From positions 1 through 35,886 of the forward strand of contig JAMCZU010000011.1 in NCBI GenBank assembly GCA_023485405.1: a stretch of 35,886 nucleotides of DNA. The letters are read 5' to 3'. A program made the position numbers and the translations under genes. Under the pieces are notes generated by a model. It saw only the letters and a list, made by a program, of their open reading frames with translations, did no database searches and was not told the origin of the DNA. Positions 17,131 to 26,371 of this stretch are shown piece by piece. Each line of letters begins with the position of its first letter. Within the stretch, counting starts at the first letter, position 1. This DNA is from Patescibacteria group bacterium (GTDB taxonomy: Bacteria; Patescibacteriota; UBA1384; UBA12157; JAENIV01).

Positions 17131-18654
17131 TTGATTATTCTATATATTTTAATTATCATTATTTTATCTTTATTGGTTCTCTATTTGGTTTATTTACACT
17201 ATAAAAATAAAATTCAGCACGAACTTGTGCCGCCAAAATTAACTAATAATCCGAGCTTCGACGTAATTTTAACAGAAACGACACCTTTGCTATCTTTTTT
17301 TAATGCCAAAGGGGGAACAAAAATTCGTCGTTATGAAGTGCAACTTGATAAATCAAAGAATTTTGACACTTCTGATTTAATGGTTTTTGAAAATTTACCG
17401 GAAAATGGGGAATTTGTGACCGATTTAAAAATAAAAGAAGATCAAGCATTAACTGACAAAAGTCAGTATTATTGGCGAGTCAGGACTATTAGCCCTTTTG
17501 GTATAAAAAGCAAATGGGAAGTTTCCCGATTTTTTGTGGATACAACCTCTGACGACCAATTTATGAATCTTACCCGTGCAAAAATAGAAAAAATTGAAGC
17601 CTCCGCCGGCTATAATGCCAAAAATATTATTGATTTAGATGACCCAGGTCTAGTCACTTTCTGGCAAAGTCCGCCGCCAGGTCAAAGTCAACATTGGTTA
17701 AAATTTGATCTTGGCAGTGTCCAAGAAATTTCTCGTATTTGGATTTTATCAAATCCTAATGAACCCGATGGTTGGCTCAAAAGTTTTGTTTTGCAATCAA
17801 GTATTAATGGTCAAGTTTGGGACGATATTACTGAAACAAAAATCGTAAATAATGATACTTTTAGGAATATAATTGATTTTAAGAAAGTTACGGCTAGATT
17901 TTTTCGACTGCTAATTAAAGAATTCGTCGGTTATGCTGCTCAAATAAACGAAATTATTTTATATAGCCCTGGTCAACCACCAATACCTCATATTCCTGAA
18001 AGCGATTATATCTTAATTGTTGGCAACGAACATAACGGCTTTACTTTTACCGATTTAGCTAAACATATTGAAAGTTTAAGTTTGGGCTTAAAGACGGTGA
18101 CGATTCCGTACTTTGAAGCCTCCATGGAAGTTCTGGAGAGACTGCCGAAGAAGCCGGTAGCAATTGTGCTTAGTGGTAACAATGCCGATTATCCCAATTT
18201 GCCAATGTTTGAACACAATGGCGAATTTGAAATTATTCGTCAGTCGAACATTCCAATTTTAGGTATTTGCGCTGGACATCAATTTTTAGCGATGGCTTAC
18301 GGTTACTCGCGAGGGAGAAGTATGGGTTGGTCTGATATCTCGGCAATGGAGCCACAAACAAGGAGAGCTAAAATTAAAATCTTAGAACAAGATCCGATTT
18401 TTGAAGGAGTTAAAAATGATTTTATTGCGCCCGAAATTCACAGTTGGGCGGTAGTGGAACCCTCTGAAGAATTTAAAATCATTGCCAAATCCACCTATGT
18501 TCAGGCTCAAAAAAGCACTCAACGATTCATTTATGGTGTTCAGTTCCATGGTGAAATTAATGTGTCTTATAATGAAGGAAAGTTAGTGATTGAAAATTTT
18601 TTAAAAATGGCCAAGCATTTTAGTAAGAGGGATAAAGATGTCACGGACAGTTAA
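17131..18654 (+). CDS. Membrane-anchored protein: Fn3-like region + F5/8 type C (discoidin)-like domain + class I glutamine amidotransferase-like domain (TTG start)
   Basis: N-terminal TM; 'YYWRVRTISPFGIKSKW'; 'HWLKFDLGSVQEISRIWILSNP...FFRLLIKEFVGYAAQINEIILY'; 'PILGICAGHQFLAMAYG' and 'IYGVQFHGE'. Confidence 0.78.
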   Translation: MIILYILIIIILSLLVLYLVYLHYKNKIQHELVPPKLTNNPSFDVILTETTPLLSFFNAKGGTKIRRYEVQLDKSKNFDTSDLMVFENLPENGEFVTDLKIKEDQALTDKSQYYWRVRTISPFGIKSKWEVSRFFVDTTSDDQFMNLTRAKIEKIEASAGYNAKNIIDLDDPGLVTFWQSPPPGQSQHWLKFDLGSVQEISRIWILSNPNEPDGWLKSFVLQSSINGQVWDDITETKIVNNDTFRNIIDFKKVTARFFRLLIKEFVGYAAQINEIILYSPGQPPIPHIPESDYILIVGNEHNGFTFTDLAKHIESLSLGLKTVTIPYFEASMEVLERLPKKPVAIVLSGNNADYPNLPMFEHNGEFEIIRQSNIPILGICAGHQFLAMAYGYSRGRSMGWSDISAMEPQTRRAKIKILEQDPIFEGVKNDFIAPEIHSWAVVEPSEEFKIIAKSTYVQAQKSTQRFIYGVQFHGEINVSYNEGKLVIENFLKMAKHFSKRDKDVTDS

Positions 18655-19237
18655 AATTGTATTAATTATTGCTCTTGTTGTTTTGCTTGGAGGAGGACTA
18701 GCTTTTTGGAAATTTTGGCCAAAAAACCTTTATATTTGACGGAATTTGGTATTTATGCCGGCACGCCTTCGTCATCGGTCCCAATGGCCGCGCCGCCGGC
18801 TGGGCCTGGTCCTGATAAAACACAAACCAACCTACCAAACGTCAGTGAAGATACTCAAGCGGCTTTGTATTTTAAAGACTCCATTCTTGCTTTTGCCAAT
18901 GGCGCTAATTTAGTATTTATTGATTTGATTGGTCCCGACGGCGGTCTTATTGGTTCTTCAATGGTATTTAACACCGATGGCCAACCGCGGCTTTTTCTTA
19001 CTACTTTAAAGATGATTGAGAGTAAAATTGGTGGCTTTTCCAAAGTAGAAAAAATGGCCGACGGGCAATATAAATTTACCGTCAATAATAAAACCATTTA
19101 TGCTTTATGGTCTGGGACACTGCCGAGTGAAATTTCGGGTCAAGTCAAAGTCACCCGACATTAAAGGACAAGAACAAACAATAGAGGCAGGTACAATAAA
19201 ATTAACTACCGATCAGCCAATTTTGGTTAAATTGTAG
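18638..19237 (+). pseudogene. Signal-anchor fused to the C-terminal remnant of a glycoside hydrolase; two compensating frameshifts
   Basis: Frame 0 'MSRTVKIVLIIALVVLLGGGLAFWKFWPK' -> -1 frame 'KPLYLTEFGIYAG...ANLVFIDLIGPDGG...GQVKVT' -> original frame 'DIKGQEQTIEAGTIKLTTDQPILVKL*'. Confidence 0.7.
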
Positions 19238-19262
19238 TAAATTGTTTTCTTCGTCAACGAAT

Positions 19263-19290
19263 TTGACAATGATTTGGCTTAGTCTATAAT
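19263..19290 (+). promoter_or_regulatory. Promoter TTGACA-N16-TATAAT
   Basis: TTGACA 19263-19268, TATAAT 19285-19290, upstream of 19307 ORF. Confidence 0.65.
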
Positions 19291-19306
19291 ATTAATAGGA
19301 GGGAAA

Positions 19307-19732
19307 ATGAAATTTAAATGGTTTTTTATCAGTATAATAGTTTTGATGTTATCAGCTGGAACTACTTTAGTAGTTAGTGCTCAAACACCTGCAGCTACGG
19401 ATTTAACGAATCCGACGACGGATTTTGGTCGAGATGTTAAAAATGGTATCGAATCTACTAAAAATGATTCCGTAGCCATAAAACAACAAAAAGATGCCAA
19501 AGACAATGAATTAGAAGATGGGAATGAGGATAATAAAAAAGTTGAAGTAGAAGACGCAACAGAGACACTGGATACACAAGAAACACCAGACGTATCGGAA
19601 ACACCAGATGTTAAAAATAGTTCCGGAGAGATAAAAAACGGGACAGAGAGTAGTAGTCCCAGCGGTGATAGTGAAAAAAATACATCCACTCCTTCTGCGG
19701 AAACAACAGGAGGTAGCAATGGAGAACAGTAA
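19307..19732 (+). CDS. Secreted acidic, low-complexity (disordered) protein
   Basis: Signal peptide 'MKFKWFFISIIVLMLSAGTTLVVSAQ', then Asp/Glu/Ser/Thr-rich sequence with ETPDV repeats; SD 'aggaggg'. Confidence 0.65.
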   Translation: MKFKWFFISIIVLMLSAGTTLVVSAQTPAATDLTNPTTDFGRDVKNGIESTKNDSVAIKQQKDAKDNELEDGNEDNKKVEVEDATETLDTQETPDVSETPDVKNSSGEIKNGTESSSPSGDSEKNTSTPSAETTGGSNGEQ

Positions 19733-20246
19733 TTTGGATAAAAAACCACCTTTTACTAGTATTACTTTGTTATTAATTGTCGGTTTAATTGGTTTAGGTT
19801 TAGGTATTGGTGGTACCATTGCTTATAATTATTTTAAGGCGAAATCAACCACAGCATCAACTTCTACCCCAACCAAAACTTCAACGCCTGCCTCGACGAC
19901 TACTGTCAAGGCGCAGATAAAAGAGGCAATGGCGGCTACCAGTATAGATAAAGATGGCAAAGCTGTAAACCCCAATAATAGTTTTGATTCCAAGACAGAT
20001 AAGTCTATTTATGTTGTCGGAACACTTAAAAACGTGTCCAAAGGCGCAAAAATTGAATATGTTCGTTATTTAAACGGCAAATATCTTGATTCAAAAATCG
20101 CTACAATTACTAATAATAATCTAAAATATTATAGTTTTATTTGGACGTCTAAAACCGCTCAAAATGAGCATCCAACAGGGGTTTATATGGTAAAACTTTA
20201 TTTAAACGGTGATGTGAACGAGGCGATAACTTATACTGTAAAATAA
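19719..20246 (+). CDS. Single-TM anchored surface protein with Ser/Thr/Pro stalk, unknown extracellular domain
   Basis: 'TSITLLLIVGLIGLGLGIGGTIAYNYF', linker 'TTASTSTPTKTSTPASTTT'; ATG at 19719 overlaps the preceding stop. Confidence 0.7.
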   Translation: MENSNLDKKPPFTSITLLLIVGLIGLGLGIGGTIAYNYFKAKSTTASTSTPTKTSTPASTTTVKAQIKEAMAATSIDKDGKAVNPNNSFDSKTDKSIYVVGTLKNVSKGAKIEYVRYLNGKYLDSKIATITNNNLKYYSFIWTSKTAQNEHPTGVYMVKLYLNGDVNEAITYTVK

Positions 20247-20318
20247 AACTAAGTTCTAAGTTTGTTCTAACTTCGAAATCTTGATAAAATTAGATTAAAT
20301 CTAAAAGGAGAATTTTTG

Positions 20319-21041
20319 ATGAAAAAAATTTCAGGGATTATTCTAGGATTTTTGGTTTTTTGTGGCTTTATCTTTTTTCCGTTTCAAATCAGTGCTAAAC
20401 AAGCTAAGGTTGAAGATAAAGATAATTTGCGCATTTTGGTTCATTATCAAGCAATCCCCAAAAAATGCAATATTACTCGTAACGATCAGGTTTCGAATTT
20501 TGGTTGGGGTGGTTGGAAATTACAAAGCGGCATTACTAATTATCGTATTAACTACAGCAGTAAGCCGTCATCACTTTCTAATAGTAAGGTTAAAACAGCG
20601 ATTGAAAAAGGATTTGTCGCTTTGCAAGGCGCCGGTGGCGGCATTTTGTTTCATTATGCGGGCGATTCTAGTAAAACTAATGCTAGTAATGATGGTGAAA
20701 ACACTATTTTATGGCGAACCCTACCCTCAGGAATTGTGGGCTTAACTTATATTTGGACTGACGGCAACGGACGCTTAGCTGACGCAGACACAGTTTTTAA
20801 TAAAAGATATTCTTGGAATTATACTTCTTATAATGGGAGTAATGATTGTGGTGGAGCAGCTTCTAGTTTTGACTTGCAAGATATTGCGACTCATGAATTT
20901 GGTCATTGGATGGGCTTAGGTGACTTATATGATGCTAATTCCAAAGACTTAACAATGTATGGTTATGCCGCGCGAGGAGAACTTAAAAAAGACACTTTAG
21001 GCTTAGGCGATATTAATGGTATTCGAGCGGTTTGGCCATAG
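20319..21041 (+). CDS. Secreted matrixin/metzincin-like zinc metalloprotease
   Basis: Signal peptide; 'IATHEFGHWMGLGDLYD' zinc motif and 'LTMYGYA' Met-turn. Confidence 0.85.
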   Translation: MKKISGIILGFLVFCGFIFFPFQISAKQAKVEDKDNLRILVHYQAIPKKCNITRNDQVSNFGWGGWKLQSGITNYRINYSSKPSSLSNSKVKTAIEKGFVALQGAGGGILFHYAGDSSKTNASNDGENTILWRTLPSGIVGLTYIWTDGNGRLADADTVFNKRYSWNYTSYNGSNDCGGAASSFDLQDIATHEFGHWMGLGDLYDANSKDLTMYGYAARGELKKDTLGLGDINGIRAVWP

Positions 21042-21043
21042 GG

Positions 21044-21072
21044 TTGACATTTGTCTTAAAAAGGAGTAAACT
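21044..21072 (+). promoter_or_regulatory. typA promoter TTGACA-N17-TAAACT
   Basis: TTGACA 21044-21049, TAAACT 21067-21072. Confidence 0.65.
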
Positions 21073-21110
21073 TAATAAGTTAGACTATTAAAATCTATTA
21101 AAATTTAATT

Positions 21111-22928
21111 ATGAACTTAAGAAATATTGCCATCATCGCCCATGTCGATCACGGTAAAACTACTTTAGTTGATGGCCTTTTAAAACAATCGAAGACCTTT
21201 AGAGAAAATGAAGCGGCTATGTCGCAAATTTTAATTATGGACTCAAATGCTCAAGAGCGTGAGCGGGGCATTACGATTTTGGCGAAAAATACCGCGGTCA
21301 ATTATCAAAGTAAGGATGGTCAAGATGTGAAAATAAATATTATTGATACACCTGGTCACGCGGATTTTGGTGGCGAAGTGGAAAGAACTTTAAATATGGC
21401 TGACGGCGCTTTGCTTTTAATTGATGCCCAAGAAGGGCCAATGCCGCAGACCAAATTTGTTCTAAAAAAAGCTTTAGAGATTGGTTTAAAACCAATTGTG
21501 GTGATTAATAAAATTGATAAAAAAGATGCGCGGGTAAAAGAGACGATTCATAAAACTTACGATTTATTTTTGGATTTAGCGACCGACGATTCTCATCTTG
21601 ATTTTCCGATTTTTTACTGTATTAGCCGCGAAGGAAAAGCTTGGTCTGAATTACCAGACGATGTTTCTTTGCCAGCTGATCTAATACCAATTTTCGAAGC
21701 AATTGTAAAATATATTCCAGCACCTTGTGCGGAAATAGACAAACCTTTTCAAATGCAAGTTAGTGCCTTGGACTTCGATAGTTTTAAAGGACAATATGTG
21801 ATTGGTCGGATTAAAAAAGGCATTGCCAAAGTTGGCTTAAATATTGTCGTGATAAATGAAGATGGCATTAAAGAAACTGGCCAAATTGAAAATATTTATA
21901 CTAATCAAGGTTTGAAAAAAATTGAAAATTTTGAAGCTCAAGCCGGTGATATTGTTTCAATTACCGGTACAAGCCATGCTGGTATTGGTGACACTATTAG
22001 TGATGCTCAAAATCCGGAGGCTCTTCCTTCAATTGAAATTGAAGAACCGACTTTGAAAATTGCGGTTTCGGCTAATACCTCGCCGTTTGCGGGTAAAGAA
22101 GGTAAATTTGTGACCAGCCGACAAATTTTAGAAAGAATTAAAAGAGAGCTCCAAACAAATGTTTCATTAAAGCTTGAAGAGCAGAATACAGAGTTTATTT
22201 TATCTGGTCGAGGTGAACTTCATCTTTCCGTTTTGATCGAAACTTTAAGACGAGAAGGTTATGAGTTGCAAGTTGGTAAGCCCCAAGTTATTACCAAAGA
22301 AATTGATGGCGTTCTTTCGGAACCAGTCGAAGAGTTAACGGTAGATGTTGATAATGATAAAACTGGTGCTGTTAATGCTGAGGTTGGTCGTCGTAAAGGA
22401 ATTTTAATTTCACAAGAAGAAAGTAATGGTACGACCAGACTTATTTTTGAAATAACCACTCGTGGTCTTTTGGGTCTTAGAAATCAATTACTAACTCTTT
22501 CTTGCGGTACGGCCGTGATGAACTCTATTTTTCTGCGTTATGAACCAGTTGGTAGTTCGATTCCAAAACTTCGTAACGGTGTTTTAATTGCCTCTGAAAA
22601 TGGTAAAGCTTTAACTTATGGGTTAAATATTGCTCAAGGTCGAGGTGCTACTTTTATTCCACCTCAAACCGAAGTGTACAAGGGAATGATTATCGGTCTT
22701 AATAATCGTCAAGAAGATATTGAAATTAACGTGACTAAAGAAAAAAAGCAAACAAATGTTCGAGCTTCAAATTCTGATTTTTCGGTTATTCTGACGCCTC
22801 CGACTATTTTTAGTTTAGAGCAATGTTTAGATTTTCTGGAAGACGATGAACTTTTAGAACTAACGCCAAAAAATTTACGACTGCGAAAAAAGATTTTAGA
22901 TCCAACCTTGCGTGCAAGATCAAAATAG
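21111..22928 (+). CDS. typA: Translational GTPase TypA/BipA
   Basis: '[19 protein letters not shown]', '[14 protein letters not shown]', '[14 protein letters not shown]', 'NKIDKKDAR'. Confidence 0.97.
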   Translation: MNLRNIAIIAHVDHGKTTLVDGLLKQSKTFRENEAAMSQILIMDSNAQERERGITILAKNTAVNYQSKDGQDVKINIIDTPGHADFGGEVERTLNMADGALLLIDAQEGPMPQTKFVLKKALEIGLKPIVVINKIDKKDARVKETIHKTYDLFLDLATDDSHLDFPIFYCISREGKAWSELPDDVSLPADLIPIFEAIVKYIPAPCAEIDKPFQMQVSALDFDSFKGQYVIGRIKKGIAKVGLNIVVINEDGIKETGQIENIYTNQGLKKIENFEAQAGDIVSITGTSHAGIGDTISDAQNPEALPSIEIEEPTLKIAVSANTSPFAGKEGKFVTSRQILERIKRELQTNVSLKLEEQNTEFILSGRGELHLSVLIETLRREGYELQVGKPQVITKEIDGVLSEPVEELTVDVDNDKTGAVNAEVGRRKGILISQEESNGTTRLIFEITTRGLLGLRNQLLTLSCGTAVMNSIFLRYEPVGSSIPKLRNGVLIASENGKALTYGLNIAQGRGATFIPPQTEVYKGMIIGLNNRQEDIEINVTKEKKQTNVRASNSDFSVILTPPTIFSLEQCLDFLEDDELLELTPKNLRLRKKILDPTLRARSK

Positions 22929-22944
22929 TGATATATTTTAGAAA

Positions 22945-23535
22945 ATGAAAAAGAGTCTTGTTTTATTAACTTTAATATTAATAACAGTTGTTTTTTCTGG
23001 ATGCACGGCTCAAAATTCTAAGCCAAGTTCAGAACAAACGCCAAAGAAGGAGATTAAATCAATGAGTACTTTTAAATTTCCTGGTGTTTTGCCAGATGAA
23101 AAAATTAAAAATAAAAAAGCGATTGTAAAAACAAGCAAAGGCACCATTGAACTCGAGCTTTATGCCGATAAAGCACCAAAGACAGTGAGTAATTTCGTTT
23201 ATTTAGCTGAAAATAAATTTTATGACAGTCTTACTTTTCATCGAGTCGTACCAGGTTTTGTGATTCAAGGTGGTGATCCAAATGGCACTGGTACTGGTGG
23301 ACCGGGTTATCAATTTGAAGATGAAAAAGTAATTGGTGATTATAAGGCAGGAACAGTGGCGATGGCTAATTCCGGGTCAAATACTAATGGTTCACAGTTT
23401 TTTATTTGTATTGAAGATCAACCAAGTTTGCCCAAACTTTATAATCTTTTTGGCCAAGTACTAAGTGGCATGGATGTAGTGGGAAAAATCCAAGTGGGTG
23501 ATAAGATTGAATCGGTGACGATCGAAAATCGGTAA
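22945..23535 (+). CDS. Cyclophilin-type peptidyl-prolyl isomerase, lipoprotein
   Basis: Lipobox 'VVFSGC'; 'FHRVVPGFVIQGGDPNGTGTGGPGYQFEDE', 'GSNTNGSQFFI'. Confidence 0.93.
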   Translation: MKKSLVLLTLILITVVFSGCTAQNSKPSSEQTPKKEIKSMSTFKFPGVLPDEKIKNKKAIVKTSKGTIELELYADKAPKTVSNFVYLAENKFYDSLTFHRVVPGFVIQGGDPNGTGTGGPGYQFEDEKVIGDYKAGTVAMANSGSNTNGSQFFICIEDQPSLPKLYNLFGQVLSGMDVVGKIQVGDKIESVTIENR

Positions 23536-23540
23536 AAGTA

Positions 23541-23569
23541 TTGACAGGTTCTATAATTTAGGTTAAAAT
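23541..23569 (+). promoter_or_regulatory. Promoter TTGACA-N17-TAAAAT for the 23694-26302 cassette
   Basis: TTGACA 23541-23546, TAAAAT 23564-23569. Confidence 0.65.
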
Positions 23570-23582
23570 AACAGCAACAAAT

Positions 23583-23620
23583 TGATAAATGATCCAAAGC
23601 TCCAACTTTGGTTTTTATCA
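23583..23620 (+). promoter_or_regulatory. 5' leader hairpin, about 75 nt upstream of the first secreted gene
   Basis: TGATAAA (23583-23589) / TTTATCA (23614-23620) enclosing CCAAAG-CTCCAA-CTTTGG (23594-23611). Confidence 0.6.
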
Positions 23621-23693
23621 GTTTGGTTATATAGCGATCGTAAGAAATTGCGGAGTACTTTGACATCTCACAAAAAATTGGAGGTTTACGGCA

Positions 23694-24185
23694 ATGAGAA
23701 AGGTACTTGTAATATTGTATGCCATTTTGTCGGTGATGATATTCGTAACGGCTGTAACCGGCAAAGAACCTGAAGCAAAGAAGGAAGTCTGTAGTATGAC
23801 AGCAGGTTTTTACCTTGAAGGTAGAGCGGAATTTGGTAAGTTGGTTTTGAAAACATTTGGCCAACATCCAAAAAATCTGGTTGCTGATCAAAAACACCAG
23901 ATTGTCGAGAGTAATCCAGAAAGTGCGGCTCTTTTGAGTGGCGATCTTGATACGAAGCTTACGCAAGGAGAGATTACCTCGACACAGAAATCAATAGTTG
24001 TACTTCATTTCACTGGTAAAGCCAAGAAGCTAATCGTTTCGGCCAATGGTTGGAATGGTACCCCTTGGGAAAAAACGCAAACTTTGCGTCTTACTTCTGA
24101 AGAAGCTAAATCAGGCAGGCTGGTATTTAGAATTGATCCGGTCACAGGCTCAATAGCTAAATCTAAGGAGGTGAAGAAGAAATGA
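23694..24185 (+). CDS. Secreted protein of unknown function
   Basis: Signal peptide 'MRKVLVILYAILSVMIFVTAVTG', SD 'ggagg', ATGA overlap with the next gene. Confidence 0.6.
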   Translation: MRKVLVILYAILSVMIFVTAVTGKEPEAKKEVCSMTAGFYLEGRAEFGKLVLKTFGQHPKNLVADQKHQIVESNPESAALLSGDLDTKLTQGEITSTQKSIVVLHFTGKAKKLIVSANGWNGTPWEKTQTLRLTSEEAKSGRLVFRIDPVTGSIAKSKEVKKK

Positions 24186-26302
24186 AAACACTAGTTCTGG
24201 TATTTCTTTTTTTTGTCACCTCTCTCCCGGTATTCGCTGCCGACATGACTTGGAACATACCACCTGTTGACAGGGTGGTTATAACCAAAAATCCGGAAGG
24301 AACATGGCCTTCCGGTGGCACAATTAATATCGCTTTGCCAAAAGGGATGTTTGCTCTTGGTTGGCTTAATGGTGGAGCTCCATTTAATGATGGGCGTTTC
24401 CATATAAGTTCGTTAACTCTGGAGCCAGATATTACTTATCAGCCCGATACTCATAACCAAATAAGCGAGAATAAGTATGAGAGTTTTACGTGTTATGATA
24501 TTGGCTGCAAACTAGAGTTATGGCCAAGTGCGTATGAGTTTTCGGTGACTGGTACTTACGGAGAACCAAAGAAAAATTGGTATCCGTCTGGACCAGGTGC
24601 TGTTTATGAATTAGGTAACTCCATTGGTGGTGCCCCTCTTTTTGGCTTGGCACAAATCACTCAGGTGGGAGATCAAACATTGTTGCCTGGTGGCAAGACT
24701 GTTTCGGCCATCGGTTGTCCAACGTGTTCTTTAGCGGCTATCGCTGGATACAACAATGTTGGTGATGCCTTGACTTTACTTAAGAAAAACCACTGCTACA
24801 GTGGCAATAATATCATTTGGGCTAAAGCAGCTCGAACCCTTGGAATGGTGCTTCTTGGTACTAAATCTTGGAGCCAAGATGTAGCCAACAAGGAGACTGC
24901 TAGAGGTAATGATATTGTTATCAAAGTAAAGTCTCCTCATCGCAATAAGAAAAGAGGATTTTACTGGGGAGAACATTGGGTGGCAAAAGGGCCAGGCATC
25001 TTCATTGGTCAAAATGGTCTTGATAGTGGCATCATGGATTCGGCTTGCCGCTTTAACTATGTTGGTACATCAAAATATGTGCCACAATTGATGAAGGTGC
25101 TGACGAGCATTCACCATTTTATCGTCATGCATGATCGTTGGTGGGAGAAAAAAGCTAACTTGTATGCAATGTTTTACGGTGGTTGGTACACTGTTAGTGT
25201 TGCAAGCAATACTGTTTTTGCCACAACGACATCAGTTGCGTCGCCAATAATTTCATTAGAGAATAAGCCGACTCTATCTCAGTTAAGAGTTTTATTGGCT
25301 CCCAAAGTAGTGGCACAATCGGCCTCTGTGAAATTATCCTCACTTACTACGGTGCAAGATGTTTTACCGGCATCTTTAGTTGATCCGGGAGCAATCCTTT
25401 CTGGAGTATCAATCTGTTCGCAAAGATGCTTCATTGAACGAATTGACTCCATGGCTATCACTTTGACCAGAAATAGCGCTTTTGGGGATTCAAGCCTCGA
25501 AGATGCCGTTTCTATTGACAATAGTGACGATGAGGATGAGTTTTATGACGGTGATATGACCGGCGTGCCGGATCAGATACCGGATCACAGTCAAGCTCAG
25601 CTCTGGGGAGTTCCGCGTGGATCGATTCGTATAGTTCTTTTCGGACAACCAAACGCGGTATGGACCATTAACATTGGGCATTTTGACCCAATGGGAAACA
25701 ACAGCGATGAGGTGTTGACTGGCCAATTAAATGAAAACGGTGAAGGCAGTGTGACGTTTTCTCATACCTATACCGAGGCCATTGACAACAATACTAATGT
25801 AAAACAATTGCCGATAGGCACGAAGTTTTACGTTGATTCTTTAGAGGTGATTGACGAAGATGCGGCTAACGGCCAATTCTTTGTAGAGAATACCAGCCGA
25901 ACTTGGGGAATGCGGGTAATAAATAATGATCCGCAAAAACTCTATCCGGGCCGCACCCATTTGGCCGGTTTTTCCGGAAAACTGGTGTCGGTTTCGCCGG
26001 AAATAGTAGTGGAGGCTGATCTGGTAAATGGAAGTTTTGATCCAGTCGCTCAGCCGATCCAACCTCTTGGGATGCCTGGTAAGTGGCCAGAAATGGCTAA
26101 CAACCTGCTTGGCCGAATCTGGGGCAAGGTTACCAATGTTGATGGCACAACTGTGACCATCATTCAAGGAAATGAGCCCTTAACTGTTAGTGGTGTTGAT
26201 ATTCCAGTCAAGACTGACGACATTCTGACTGTCAACGCCGTACTGCGGCCAGATCGCATTTTGAAAGCGATCCCGGGTTCTGCAGTTGTTGCCAATAACT
26301 AA
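24182..26302 (+). CDS. Large secreted protein of unknown function (706 aa)
   Basis: Signal peptide 'MKTLVLVFLFFVTSLPVFAAD', strong SD 'aaggaggtgaa', no recognised family motif. Confidence 0.7.
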   Translation: MKTLVLVFLFFVTSLPVFAADMTWNIPPVDRVVITKNPEGTWPSGGTINIALPKGMFALGWLNGGAPFNDGRFHISSLTLEPDITYQPDTHNQISENKYESFTCYDIGCKLELWPSAYEFSVTGTYGEPKKNWYPSGPGAVYELGNSIGGAPLFGLAQITQVGDQTLLPGGKTVSAIGCPTCSLAAIAGYNNVGDALTLLKKNHCYSGNNIIWAKAARTLGMVLLGTKSWSQDVANKETARGNDIVIKVKSPHRNKKRGFYWGEHWVAKGPGIFIGQNGLDSGIMDSACRFNYVGTSKYVPQLMKVLTSIHHFIVMHDRWWEKKANLYAMFYGGWYTVSVASNTVFATTTSVASPIISLENKPTLSQLRVLLAPKVVAQSASVKLSSLTTVQDVLPASLVDPGAILSGVSICSQRCFIERIDSMAITLTRNSAFGDSSLEDAVSIDNSDDEDEFYDGDMTGVPDQIPDHSQAQLWGVPRGSIRIVLFGQPNAVWTINIGHFDPMGNNSDEVLTGQLNENGEGSVTFSHTYTEAIDNNTNVKQLPIGTKFYVDSLEVIDEDAANGQFFVENTSRTWGMRVINNDPQKLYPGRTHLAGFSGKLVSVSPEIVVEADLVNGSFDPVAQPIQPLGMPGKWPEMANNLLGRIWGKVTNVDGTTVTIIQGNEPLTVSGVDIPVKTDDILTVNAVLRPDRILKAIPGSAVVANN

Positions 26303-26336
26303 GAATTACAGCTTTAACAGCTGCAATAGCGAGTCT

Positions 26337-26371
26337 ACCCCGACGTTAAATTTAGCGCCGGGGTCTTTTTT
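26337..26371 (+). terminator. Intrinsic terminator after the 24182-26302 gene
   Basis: ACCCCGACGTTA..TAGCGCCGGGGT stem (one mismatch, one wobble) followed by T-rich CTTTTTT. Confidence 0.75.

Noticed and set aside
23439-23966. Minus-strand 175-aa ORF
   Set aside because: Spans the cyclophilin 3' end, a promoter and the start of a secreted gene in antisense; no SD or motif support.
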